Assembly (NCBI GenBank): GCA_025602905.1 | Contig: JAHLKI010000010.1 | Span: 1 to 64,000 of the forward strand | DNA: 64,000 bases | Origin: Phlyctochytrium arcticum | Taxonomy: Eukaryota > Chytridiomycota > Chytridiomycetes > Chytridiales > Chytridiaceae | Direction of reading: 5' to 3' | In this document: positions 10,624 through 19,954 of the stretch, piece after piece | Layout: each line of letters opens with the position of its first letter | Numbering within the stretch: the stretch's first letter is position 1 | Notes under the pieces: model-generated | What the model was told of the DNA's origin: nothing | Database searches by the model: none | What the model saw: the letters and a program-made list of their open reading frames with translations, nothing else | Program-made: the position numbers and the translations under genes

Positions 10624-12250
10624 TCAAGAGAGAAGTACACGGATCCTCAAATATTTACAATAAAAATGCAGAGGGAAAATGTGAACAAGAAATGACACGA
10701 GGAAAAGGTTCGGCGGGAGATCGGTCACTTTCGCCGATAGAAGGAGAGGGAGTCGGCACATTCCGCCGACCGACAGCCCGCAGCATTCCCGCAACAGCAG
10801 GCATTCCTTGACCAGCTCGCCGAGTAGCGCCCAATCCTCCATTCGAGAGGGAATAGTAGCTTTCGCAATCTGATCAATGGCGACTTGCTGTTGAACCCAC
10901 TTGGCCCCGTAAATGTGAAGGCTACGCCCCGCCACAACGAGACCGAAGGCGCTAATCCTGCTCAGCGCGACCTTCTCCTTTGCTGGAGCGTAGTTGCAAC
11001 TTTCTACCATCTTGGCCTGGACGTGAACGGCCAAGCTCATCGCCTTACAAACGTTCTTTGTGTCGCTTCTATGTTTTGCCTTATCCAGGGCACCGACACC
11101 TCCAACGACTTCCAGGAAGACTACGTCTAGCCGCACTTCGGAACCGACGGCTATCGATCCCAAACCGTCATGCTTCGGAGACGCGACCGCGGACGATCTC
11201 TCTCGTACGACAATCTCATTCTGCAACTCTCCAGTTGTCCAATCCAACCAGGGGGCGGCCATTGTTCTTTGGAACAAACGGTCAATGAAGTTTGACCGGT
11301 ATTCAAACTCTGCCGTACCATCAATGGCCAAAATGTTCTGAAGCGTTCCGGCCACAAACATTTCATAACATCGCAGCGCGATGCCGACAACACTAGCGGT
11401 CTTGGAATGCTCATCAATATTCCAGGGACTGCTTTAACCAGGGATTCCCCCACGACATCCTTGGCCAGCTGCTCTGGCTGTGGTAAGGGTGAACCAGGGC
11501 GACGATAGATGGAGAAGTCGTCAGAATCGGAAGAAGATGAGTCTCGATCGGCAAGGGGGGCTACAAAGATCTCACCCCAGATGGCGGCAGCATCACTTTG
11601 CCGCCACTCCCCTTCTGCCATTTTCTCCAGCGAAAGCCTTGCTTCATGCTCCCGCCGGAAGGGACTGTCAGCAGGAACGAAACCTGCCTTGCCCAAGAAG
11701 GGATAAGCGTTTGTGACAAGAAAGACTAAGCGATATCGAGCCATCCATTGGCTCGGATCTAGCCCGTCTTCCTTCTCGAGCTCTACCAGAAAACAATTGT
11801 TTTTCGGATCCGCCTCCGGAACCTTCCTCTTTCTTTCTTGCTCGCGGAGTTTCGCTTCCTGGGTTGCAAGGTCTACCCCTACTAGAGCTAGCTCTCGGGA
11901 CCGGACCTCCAACCGGGAATCGAATTTCAGGTCGCGATATGTAGTGGAAAATGCCTCCGTGATAGCCCCTGACTACGATCGCCGTTGTTAGTTCAAACCT
12001 TTGCAGCACAGTATGATAGACTTACGAAATGCTTGATCATCTCGATCCTCGCAAACTTCTCTACTTGACTGATACTACCATCTTCCTTCCACTCCACAGC
12101 CTTGGTGGTGCAACGGTTCCACCAGATATCTGCCGGTGTTGCCTTCACTTCTTGGAGGCCAATCTCGTCTGTAATACATTTCAACCAGCTGCTTGGATCA
12201 GCGGCCTCGTCTCCAAGGACAAAAAATTTCGACGAGGCCTCCTTCCACAT
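10624..12250 (-). CDS. Unrecognised spliced gene in the captured core
   Basis: The first exon starts at 12250 (MWKEASSKF...). A GT-AG intron (GTAAGT...GTAGTCAG, about 12034-11971) leads into a long exon that is charged at its N-terminus and has a Ser/Asp run (DSSSSDSDD) near 11540. A second splice or shift near 11400-11430 is needed to join the final exon, which ends at 10624. That exon contains a VRLDVVFLEVVG segment, a possible degenerate nuclease-like core, but no catalytic Lys is seen. I do not recognise the family. The second junction is unresolved, so a lesion cannot be excluded. Confidence 0.5.
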
Positions 12251-13577
12251 GTTACGAAGCAGAAGAGATACTGGTTGACGATGGGCCGATTAAGCGTGAT
12301 GAAGCAAGTTCTGAGCACGTAGACGAGCAAGTTGAAGCGAGTTGATGATTGAGAGAAGAAAGAGGTTTGTAGTTCTACTTATAGAAATGTGAAGGAATTG
12401 TGGTAGGTAGATCAGTGGATCTGGTCAGGACCTCCTGGCCGCAGCGAGATTAAGCTGTACACACGCTACCCCGTGGCGTGTGCAAACAGTGCTGAGGGTT
12501 TACGTCGGCCTTTACTGGGGTATCTACTCTATACCACCAAGCAGCGCTGGGATAAGTAATACCGAAGTGATCCGCGTAGAGATGAGTTGGGTGAGTTGCG
12601 CTATCCATGAAAGGAAGATCGTCGCGGAATTTGATGACGATGTCTTTTGTGCCACTACTTAGACATCGATGCCGTGCGCACGCACAATTCCCACGCTCGG
12701 GCGGATTGGTGAAAAGCAGGGGATGGTGACTTCGTGTAATGCCGCAGTCATGGCAGAGACGATGAGCCATGTCGGAACTGGATTTGAAGCCCAAAACTGA
12801 CGTTCGGCCAGGGCACCATACCCATATCTAGCAGTGGTTTTGTGTATTGATCGTTCATCTCGCAGATGATCTTCGACAGTAGTGGATGTTTGAACCAGAC
12901 TTGCACCGCTGTGGCAACACTCACGAAGGGTAGCGGCTCTGAAAGTCCCGAAACCGGTATTCGTTGGACCTTGATGAGGGCGGCAATGATCTTGTTGGCC
13001 CTACGCTTGGCTGTATTCTGGCTGACTGGAAGCACTTCTTCAGCTCCAAGGTCTTGGATAACTTGAAGTTCGAAGGTGCTAATGAATGAGTTAACTGGTC
13101 AGCTCGGTTTTGACCTGGTCATCAAATTACATCAATCCTCAGGATTAAGAGGATACTGATAAAGAAACAGCTGCTTGAATCTCCGGCCCCTCTCCAGCAT
13201 TTCAATTGGGAGCCACAGATCCTGCAACTGCCAATTTCTTCTGGTGTCTTCTGGCGTCGATCTTTTGATACCGATTCTACCCTTTAATCAAGGTCGTGTG
13301 TCGTCTTTGCGAGTTTATAGTAGGAATTTGCCGACTGGACCTGGGTCCAAATGTTGCTATATTGGCTCTTGATCGCCGTGGTCGCTTTTGACCCAACGTT
13401 CAAGTTGAAATTTCAAATTCAGCGCGTGGGGCACAGCGGGGTTTGAGTTCCCAACTTCCCAACGCTCAGAACATTTCTCGCGAGCGATCCGGAAACCTAC
13501 TTTATGCACTACCTTCTTTAAAGACGACGACTCTCGCCCAGTACACACAGAAAGGCAGCAGCGAGAGTGAGAGAATC
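12251..13577. other. Chromosome-like stretch, small unrecognised frames on the minus strand
   Basis: Overlapping minus-strand frames at about 13083-12748 and 12794-12450 look somewhat protein-like but shift against one another, with no clear start or splice pattern. They may be remnants of one gene. A TATA-like sequence is not evident for the CENP-C gene that starts at 13578. Confidence 0.35.
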
Positions 13578-16275
13578 ATGCTCTCGAGTGAGGAGGATCG
13601 GCTGGATCTGGCCGCGAAAGCGCCAAACAAGGTAGGATGCAGCATGACGGAAAATGAAACGTTTCACCCATCAATACTCTAGCAAGAGCGATGGCAAAAG
13701 GAGCCTCGTCCAAACAATTTTCATGAAGTTGGACTCAAAGGCCGGTAAGTTTTTCATATTTGTTGTACCTCTGTTTGCCACGAAACTCACAACCGCCGCA
13801 GGAAAACAGGAATAATGGCCCCGTCAGCTGTGGAACGGGATGCCGACGGTCTTATGAATGTCGGAGACTGGTTCAGAGATGAGGACGAGGAAATCACAGA
13901 GCTGACGCGCGGAATATCAGGTCAGCAGTGAGCAAGCAGACTAGCCATACTCCAGCTGACGTTTCCAATGATTGATAGAAGAATTCCCAACTACCCCAGT
14001 CAAAGATGCCCCACTTCAACCCAATGATACGGAACTCTCGCAAAAAACTTCACCATCGACACCCCTCCCCCCTTCCCCATCCCCTGCCATGAAACAGCGC
14101 GTGTCTGTACGAAGAGTCGCCAATAACGCCATTAGTCGGTTACCCGTCCATCTATGTTCGACTTACAGCTGGATAGCCCTTTACTGTCGACGCCAGTGAC
14201 ATTTAACGTCACTACCAATCCATTCATGTCAGACAAGGAGCTGCGTCCGTCCGTGTCACCGACCAAGAAGAGATCTAGGCGTGACGCACCAGCGGATCCC
14301 GAACTGCTTGCATCTGAGGCAATACTGACGGAGGATCTCGACCAGCTTGCATTTGGAAGAATACCGACAGAGGATCTCAACCAGCTTCCATTAGAAACAA
14401 TAGCGACAGAAGATATCCACCTTGCATCTGAGACAATGCAGACAGAGGATCTTGACCTGCTTGCATCTGAAACAATACAGACCAAGGCTTCATTTAATGT
14501 GTTCGGTCATGTTCTGGACGACGGCGAGAAAGAAATCACGGTAAATAAGAAATTTTCCGCGCAGTACGCCTCAGAAAGGTCGAATGGCCTGGAAACGGAG
14601 CGAAAATTACGCCCCGAATTGGATTCCGAGCCAGATCAGCAGCAAGAACTGGACGATTCTATACAAAATAGCGAACCGTCGAGCGAGGCGGATGAAACAC
14701 TGAGCATAAAACCCATCAAGAAGCCCATGAAGAAACCAGCCAAGAAGGCAAACGTTTCCAAACACGGTAAATATTTTTCAATTTTATATATGACCAGCCT
14801 TTAATTAATGATATCCAAAAGCCCGTGCTGAAAATCGCGCTTCAAAGGACAGCTTGGAAACTGAGCCAGAATTACGGCCCGAACCAGAATCCGAGCCAGA
14901 CCAGCAACAAGAACCGGAGGATCCTTCACAAGATAGCGAATCCCCAAGCGAGATGGCCGAAAAGCGACAAACAAAGTTCATGAAGAAGCAGCCCCCCAAG
15001 AAGCCAGCCAAGAAGGCAAGCGTTTCCAAGCGCGGTAACTACTTTTCATTTTTATATGACGGACCTCTAACTAACGATATCCAAAAGCCCGTTCTGAAAG
15101 TCGCGCTTCAAAAGAGTCAAACAGCCTGGAACCTGAGCCAGAATCGCGCCCCGAACCGGAATCGGAGCCAGGCCAGCAACAAGATTCGGACGACCCTTCA
15201 CAAGATAGCGAATCCCCTAACGAGGTGGTCGAGAAGCGGAACACAAAGCTTGTCAAGAAGTCACTCAAGAAGCCAGCCAAAAAGGCAAACGTTTCGAAAC
15301 GCGGTAAGTAGTTGTTTTCAAACTCGTATGACCAACCTTTTTTTAATGGGATCCAAAAGCCCGTTCTGAGGTACCACAGGACTCTTACAATCCAAGTTCA
15401 GACTCAGAAGATCATGATGGCCATAAATCAAACGGTCGTCGCAGCAAGCGGGTAAAGATGAAGCCACTCAAGTTCTGGGCAGGGGAACCGGTTGTAGTGG
15501 GACGGCGCGAGTCAGGTACAGACATGCAACGGAATGCTTCGCTCAGACGCTAATCTTCACCTACAAAAAGGGTTTTGTCCGGTCCCTGTCATCAAGGAGG
15601 TTATTCGCATCGACAGCGATGAAGAGGCGCTGGACAAGCCAGCCCCGGCGCGAGCAATGCGTAAGTCGCAAAAAGATATCAAACCAGTGGTACAGCCGCT
15701 TGTACCTGTCATGAACATCGTGACGGGCAAAGAGGAAACTCAACGTGGGTGTAGTACATATACCATTTCGAGCATAACCGATATTTACCACAGCTTCAGG
15801 CATCGTTGCCACGCCCGATATGTTGAACCCTCGCCTGATACAATCAGGAGACTACAAGTTCCAGAAAACCTTTAGTGAGGCTGACTTCATTGCCGCCGGC
15901 GTGATTGTACTACCCAAGGGCTCTGAAAAACCAAACAAGAACTCCAATAGCTCAACATTGGTATGTTAATATCCATCTTGTTTGGTATCTTCTAACCAGT
16001 TTGCAGGTCTTTTATGTCATATCTGGAGAGGTTCAAGTACAAGTACACAAGACAATATTTGTGGTCAAGACCGGATCGCAGTTTTTCGTCCCACGAGGTT
16101 GGAGTCGTTATATCTCTTGCACCATCCTTCAGAGCCATAACAGAACATCTCTTATCTCTCTACAGGAAACCAATATTTAATTCAAAATCAAACTAATCGG
16201 GAGGCAAAACTGTTTTTCTGCCATGGGCGAGAAATCGTGGTAGCCCCAAGTGAAGATCCGACATCCACAAAATGA
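13578..16275 (+). CDS. Kinetochore protein CENP-C/Mif2 homologue, complete 12-exon gene
   Basis: Exons that I can join in frame: 13578-13631, 13683-13744, 13802-13920, 13979-14100, 14169-14766, 14822-15034, 15088-15303, 15360-15515, 15571-15744, 15800-15960, 16007-16097 and 16166-16275. They total 2,076 nt, or 691 aa. Near the N-terminus is NNFHEVGLKGRKTGI, the Mif2 N-terminal 'GRKTGI' signature. Near residue 500 is SKRVKMKPLKFWAGE, which matches the CENP-C motif that binds CENP-A nucleosomes. The C-terminus is a cupin fold (VFYVISGEVQV, FFVPRGNQY, AKLFFCHGREIVV) that dimerises the protein. Three acidic/basic repeat blocks precede the motif. All splice sites are GT-AG and no lesion is seen. 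It should link centromeric chromatin to the kinetochore. Finding it within a mobile element is highly unusual. Confidence 0.88.
14580..15360 (+). repeat. Three tandem exon repeats in the CENP-C homologue
   Basis: The end of exon 5, exon 6 and exon 7 each encode an acidic block (EPE.RPE.ESEPDQQQ) followed by a basic block (KKPAKKA.VSKRG). Each is followed by a similar phase-1 intron ending in GATATCCAAAAG or GGATCCAAAAG. Exons and introns were duplicated together. Confidence 0.85.
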
Positions 16276-17625
16276 AGAGGATCCCGCTGTCAACACTGTA
16301 CATAATCGATAGAATCGTCTTCAGAGCGGAAACATATTTTCTCAGTGCTTTTTTTCAAAGCTTGCAAATTCTAGTACTTGTATCTCCGCATTCATCTACT
16401 CTTGATTTGGGTGAACCAATACGCAAAACTTTCCTTACTAAATGCCATAACGAGTGAATGGGTATCGACCTAGTGCTGATCACGGACAACCTACAATTCG
16501 GCAACAGCCCCTGCCAAATGTACATCTTGAGCAGCGGCGCTCGTAGAATGAAATCCAAATGCAGACACAAACCAAAACTGGAGCAAAGGCCTTGCACGAC
16601 TCCCTCCACCGTACCCCGCTCAGTGTTTCTTACCCAACGTTGTCGGGCAAAGCACCTCGCGGCAAATGGTGGTGTCCAGGTTGCCGAGATCGGTAATTAC
16701 CCGCGGTAGCAGACATTGTAAAAAAATATGTTTTCCATTGACAAAGCCGACTCGACTTTCCCACGCCACTCTCTCGTCGTCTCTCGCCCTCTACCTCAAC
16801 CTCTCGCGCTCTCTCGCCCCTTGCAACCATGGGCAAGATTCAAACTCACCAAACAGGAAAAGCGGACTCTCGACGACAATGGCGACGAGACCTTGACTTG
16901 CTGCCCCGTTGCGCGACAACATTGTTTGCAAAAAAAACAACTTTTGCCCAGGACTCGCTGCATCGGCAGGCGCCGCCCGAACCGCAACATCAACGCGGCC
17001 GACGCGTGCGTGACATCGCCAACGCACCCGCCTATATCCCTGACCAACTGAACCAGTCTGATTGCCGGGGCGCGCGTCTTCCAATCATGATTGCAAACCT
17101 CTGCGCACCCTAGGGTTTCATCTCTGATGTCCTTGTGGTTCTCGAGTCAAAATGCACATTGACGAACCCCCCAAACTCATTGCCCCAAGCTTTCACTGTC
17201 AACAAGTTGAAAATTCGGTTTGGCGAAACAATCGCTCAGCGCTTTGAACCGTCATGATATTTCCTCAAGCAGTATCTCAGAATCGGTTCTCTTCTTGCTA
17301 CTTTCCAGAATGCCTGTCCTTGCCAATTGGGTCACACTCCACAATTTTTTTGGGCCAAAAGCGTAACTCCAAAAGTCCCTATAAAACAAACTAGTATTAG
17401 AACCCTTGAAGCGATAAGACTACTTGCGACCTATATAGCAATACTGCATTTTACCTTTTCTAAATAGTTTCCTGGCAATTGCAGATTTGCTGCTGGAAAA
17501 TGTCTTTTGTGTGCGGAGTTTGCGAAATGCCAAAAATGACAAAGCCTTGCCGCTCTGCCTGTACAACACCATGCAAAAGCGGCGGAGGGCCTCCGTATAC
17601 CTGTATTCTTTTCTAGACTCTCCCA
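16276..17625. other. Chromosome-like stretch without a supported gene
   Basis: Short frames around 16728-17113 overlap in several phases and none has recognisable domains. A CTCTCGC-rich pyrimidine tract lies at 16760-16830 and an ATG in good context at 16829. I cannot support a product. Confidence 0.4.
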
Positions 17626-17643
17626 ATGTCGAGCAGTCCGGGT

Positions 17644-17676
<33 letters not shown>

Positions 17677-18102
17677 AAGGTGGTTTTCGTCGGGGATGAG
17701 GGTGCCGGCAAAACGTCTCTTATAGCTGCCTACTTGGGATTGCCCTTTACGGATCAACATTACCCCACCCTGTGCGAAACCTACGAGTCGGCAGATAAAG
17801 CCTTGGAATTATGTGACACGGCTGGAGCCCCAGAACTGGATCGGCTACGACCTCTCAGTTATGACGGAGCAGATCTCTTTGTTATTGTGTTTTCGATGAA
17901 TAGTCTGTTTCTTTGGTTTCAGGCCTCTCAAGCACGAAAGAAGGCATTGAGGAAGGGATGGATAAAGGAGGATGAGTTGGAAATCCCAGATTTTGGTAGC
18001 GAGGGGGATTATGTCGAGACAGTGAAGAGTTACTTGGATGGTGTCATGGCGGCAGGGGTTAGTGGGAGGGAGGTGGATCCGGATTCTTTATTATCCCTCT
18101 AA
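17626..18102 (+). pseudogene. Rho/Ras-like small GTPase fragment
   Basis: The ATG is followed by a polyalanine run encoded by (GCA)n, then by the P-loop GDEGAGKTS, the switch I YPT and the G3 motif DTAG. The usual G4 (T/NKxD) and G5 (SAK) motifs and a CaaX tail are absent. After about residue 100 the sequence no longer resembles a GTPase. The stop at 18100-18102 sits at the transition from GC-rich core to AT-rich arm. The gene is probably cut by that junction, although a spliced or divergent form is possible. Confidence 0.55.
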
Positions 18103-18543
18103 TTATTTTTGGTTGAGGAAATCGCCAAAGACCCAAGAATAATTGAAGAATTGGTTCGAAAACTTCAAGAAGCACGTGGATTTTCCATTGATGCAGGGGT
18201 TGCCGTGAAAGGTATCAACATTGAGGCACAAACTGTTGGATTTCGTCTGTTGGATAAGAACAATCAAGGGGTCTATCTCACTATCATTGAACCAAATTGC
18301 AAAAAAGGATACGGAAGAGGCTTTATACGTTACGTTGAGAACCAAAACCTCCTCTCCAATAAAATAGAGTTCATTTTCATTGTTGGAACAGATAAGAATT
18401 TAGGATTCTATGAAAAACTGGGGTACTATGTATTGACTTTCAAACAACGTGACTCTGGTATGGATGCTCTACTTGTTGAAAGTCCGATGCAAATTGCATA
18501 TATAAAAATGAGTGTTTTACCCCATCGAGTACACGAACACTAA
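18103..18543 (+). pseudogene. GNAT-type N-acetyltransferase, 5'-truncated
   Basis: The frame opens immediately after the GTPase stop, in the same phase, and has no ATG in its first two thirds. The segments GYGRGFIRYVEN and FIVGTDKNLGFYEKLGYYVL fit the acetyl-CoA-binding GNAT core (GxGxG/A-like loop and the N..FY.K.GF strand). Composition is AT-rich like the arms. The missing start indicates that the arm was cut just upstream, at about 18100. The next gene follows after a 3-bp gap. Confidence 0.6.
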
Positions 18544-18546
18544 AAA

Positions 18547-18921
18547 ATGGACGTTATACAGATAATGCAGCAATACGACGAGACTGGAAAGTACTCACTT
18601 TATAGCAAAGTTAAGGCACTTTGTGCAAAATTAACATGTTCTAGAGTTCAATCATATGAGAATAACTCTAACCGAAGCATTTATGAAAAGTATGGAGGGA
18701 ATGATTTCGACAGGTATGAACAATACCTCATTGAGAACAATCGGATATCGACAAAAAACGTTTGTGGGAATTGTTATGCCATTCCAAAGCAATGCACATG
18801 TGGCAAATACGATAAAAACAAGCGAATAAAGCGGAAAATCGTCAAAGATATCAACGTTTACAAGGTTGATAAAAGCGAACGCTTGCGCCAAATTGAAAGT
18901 ATAGTTGGTGAATACTTGTAA
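18547..18921 (+). CDS. Small cysteine-containing arm protein, unknown
   Basis: It encodes 124 aa from ATG 18547. A CGNC...CTC cluster near residues 77-90 may bind zinc and is followed by a strongly basic segment (KNKRIKRKIVK). No family was recognised. It is intronless and AT-rich, in tandem with the GNAT fragment, and belongs to the viral-type part of the right arm. It is not duplicated in the left arm, which ends earlier. Confidence 0.6.
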   Translation: MDVIQIMQQYDETGKYSLYSKVKALCAKLTCSRVQSYENNSNRSIYEKYGGNDFDRYEQYLIENNRISTKNVCGNCYAIPKQCTCGKYDKNKRIKRKIVKDINVYKVDKSERLRQIESIVGEYL

Positions 18922-18939
18922 ATGATGGACCATCCATAT

Positions 18940-19375
18940 TACATTTGTTATCGACGGGGTAAAGTACTCATTAATTAGAAATGAGTAGAAAAACCTGTCG
19001 ACTACAAGGTCATTGAAAACCCTTGTATAATGTTCACTGAATTTCACCTTTTGCCCAATTATGCCCAATTATGTATGAAATTGATACATAATTTGTGAAT
19101 GAAAACCGTTTATCGCTGTTTCCGGTATAAAATGCTGAGATGTTAGCCATTCAGTTTCAGGATCTGTTCCCTTCAAGTTGTATTTTGTTATCGACGGGGT
19201 AAAGTACTCATTAGTTAGAAGTGAGTAAAAAAACCTGTCGAATACTGTGACACTCAAAACCTTTGTATATAATTTACTGAATTTCACCCTTTGCCCGATT
19301 ATGCCCAATTATGTATGGAATTGATACATAATTTGCAAATGTAGCCGTTTATTGCTGTTTCCGGTATGAAATGCT
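18940..19375. repeat. Two ~240-bp direct repeats, each with two hairpins
   Basis: Units begin with TTGTTATCGACGGGGTAAAG at about 18946 and 19186, offset 240 bp. Each contains a nested inverted repeat (TACTCATT...AATGAGTA inside TCGAC...GTCGA) and a second hairpin (AATTATGTAT...ATACATAATT). They sit between convergent genes, so they may be terminators. The exact conservation of the stems also suits a recombination or replication site. Confidence 0.75.
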
Positions 19376-19379
19376 GAGG

Positions 19380-19580
19380 TTAGTGGGTCTTCTGTTTATA
19401 CAATTCAAGACCGCAATACGCACACAATTTTGTCCAACTTTGACGTTCTTTAGGTACTTTCCCAGTACATCCAGTTCCTTTATTATCACAAGGAATGAAC
19501 AAATTCCAGCAATCATCACAATATGTCCTGGCATTACGAATCATCTTTTCACACTTTGTACTTTTACACAATTTGGGCAT
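19380..19580 (-). CDS. Small zinc-ribbon-like protein
   Basis: It encodes 66 aa from ATG 19580. Cysteine pairs CKSTKC, CDDC, C...GC and CAYC suggest a compact double zinc-binding fold. No family was recognised. It lies downstream of, and in the same direction as, the helix-turn-helix gene, 33 bp apart, suggesting co-transcription. Confidence 0.6.
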   Translation of the reverse strand: MPKLCKSTKCEKMIRNARTYCDDCWNLFIPCDNKGTGCTGKVPKERQSWTKLCAYCGLELYKQKTH

Positions 19581-19613
19581 CTTTGTATATTGTTTTACTA
19601 TAGAGTCAATCCT

Positions 19614-19817
19614 TTATATAGCACGGTTTTGTTTTGGCTTCTTGAAAATCTCTGCATGAATGAGTGTCTTCCTTTCGGGATATTGCAGCATCTTGTGAGC
19701 AGTAACATGAGAAATGCCAAGAGTCTTTGCTAGTTCACGAATGCTCGATGCTGTAATAGTTCTTTGTTCCCCTAAGAAATGGACAATTGCTACATAGTCG
19801 TAAATTGAGGCAGGCAT
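19614..19817 (-). CDS. Small helix-turn-helix DNA-binding protein
   Basis: It encodes 67 aa from ATG 19817. An in-frame ATG at 19865 precedes the TATATATAAGG box and is therefore unlikely. SSIRELAKTLGISHVTAHKML is a typical helix-turn-helix, and the tail is basic (KKPKQNR). It is transcribed divergently from the primase gene and is probably a regulator of that pair. Only this right-arm copy is complete; the left-arm copy is cut at codon 40. Confidence 0.7.
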   Translation of the reverse strand: MPASIYDYVAIVHFLGEQRTITASSIRELAKTLGISHVTAHKMLQYPERKTLIHAEIFKKPKQNRAI

Positions 19818-19954
19818 TGTATAAGATTGTATTACGGTCCTCTTTGTTTCCTTATATATACGCATCGAAAATCTGTTATACTGATGTGCGTTTCTTTCTA
19901 TTTAAAGATATTGTGTCCCATACAAGTAGGACAACATTTTACTACAACATTGAA
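19818..19954. promoter_or_regulatory. Divergent promoter between helix-turn-helix and primase genes (right)
   Basis: TATATATA at about 19851-19859 serves as a TATA-like box for both directions. The spacing to the ATG codons is 34 bp leftward and about 96 bp rightward. Confidence 0.55.

Noticed and set aside
16829..17113. Protein gene with ATG in good context in the captured core
   Set aside because: Competing frames overlap and none shows a recognised domain or convincing splice pattern.
17635..17680. CAG/GCA triplet run as a microsatellite of special interest
   Set aside because: It encodes a polyalanine tract in the GTPase fragment and is ordinary for such genes.
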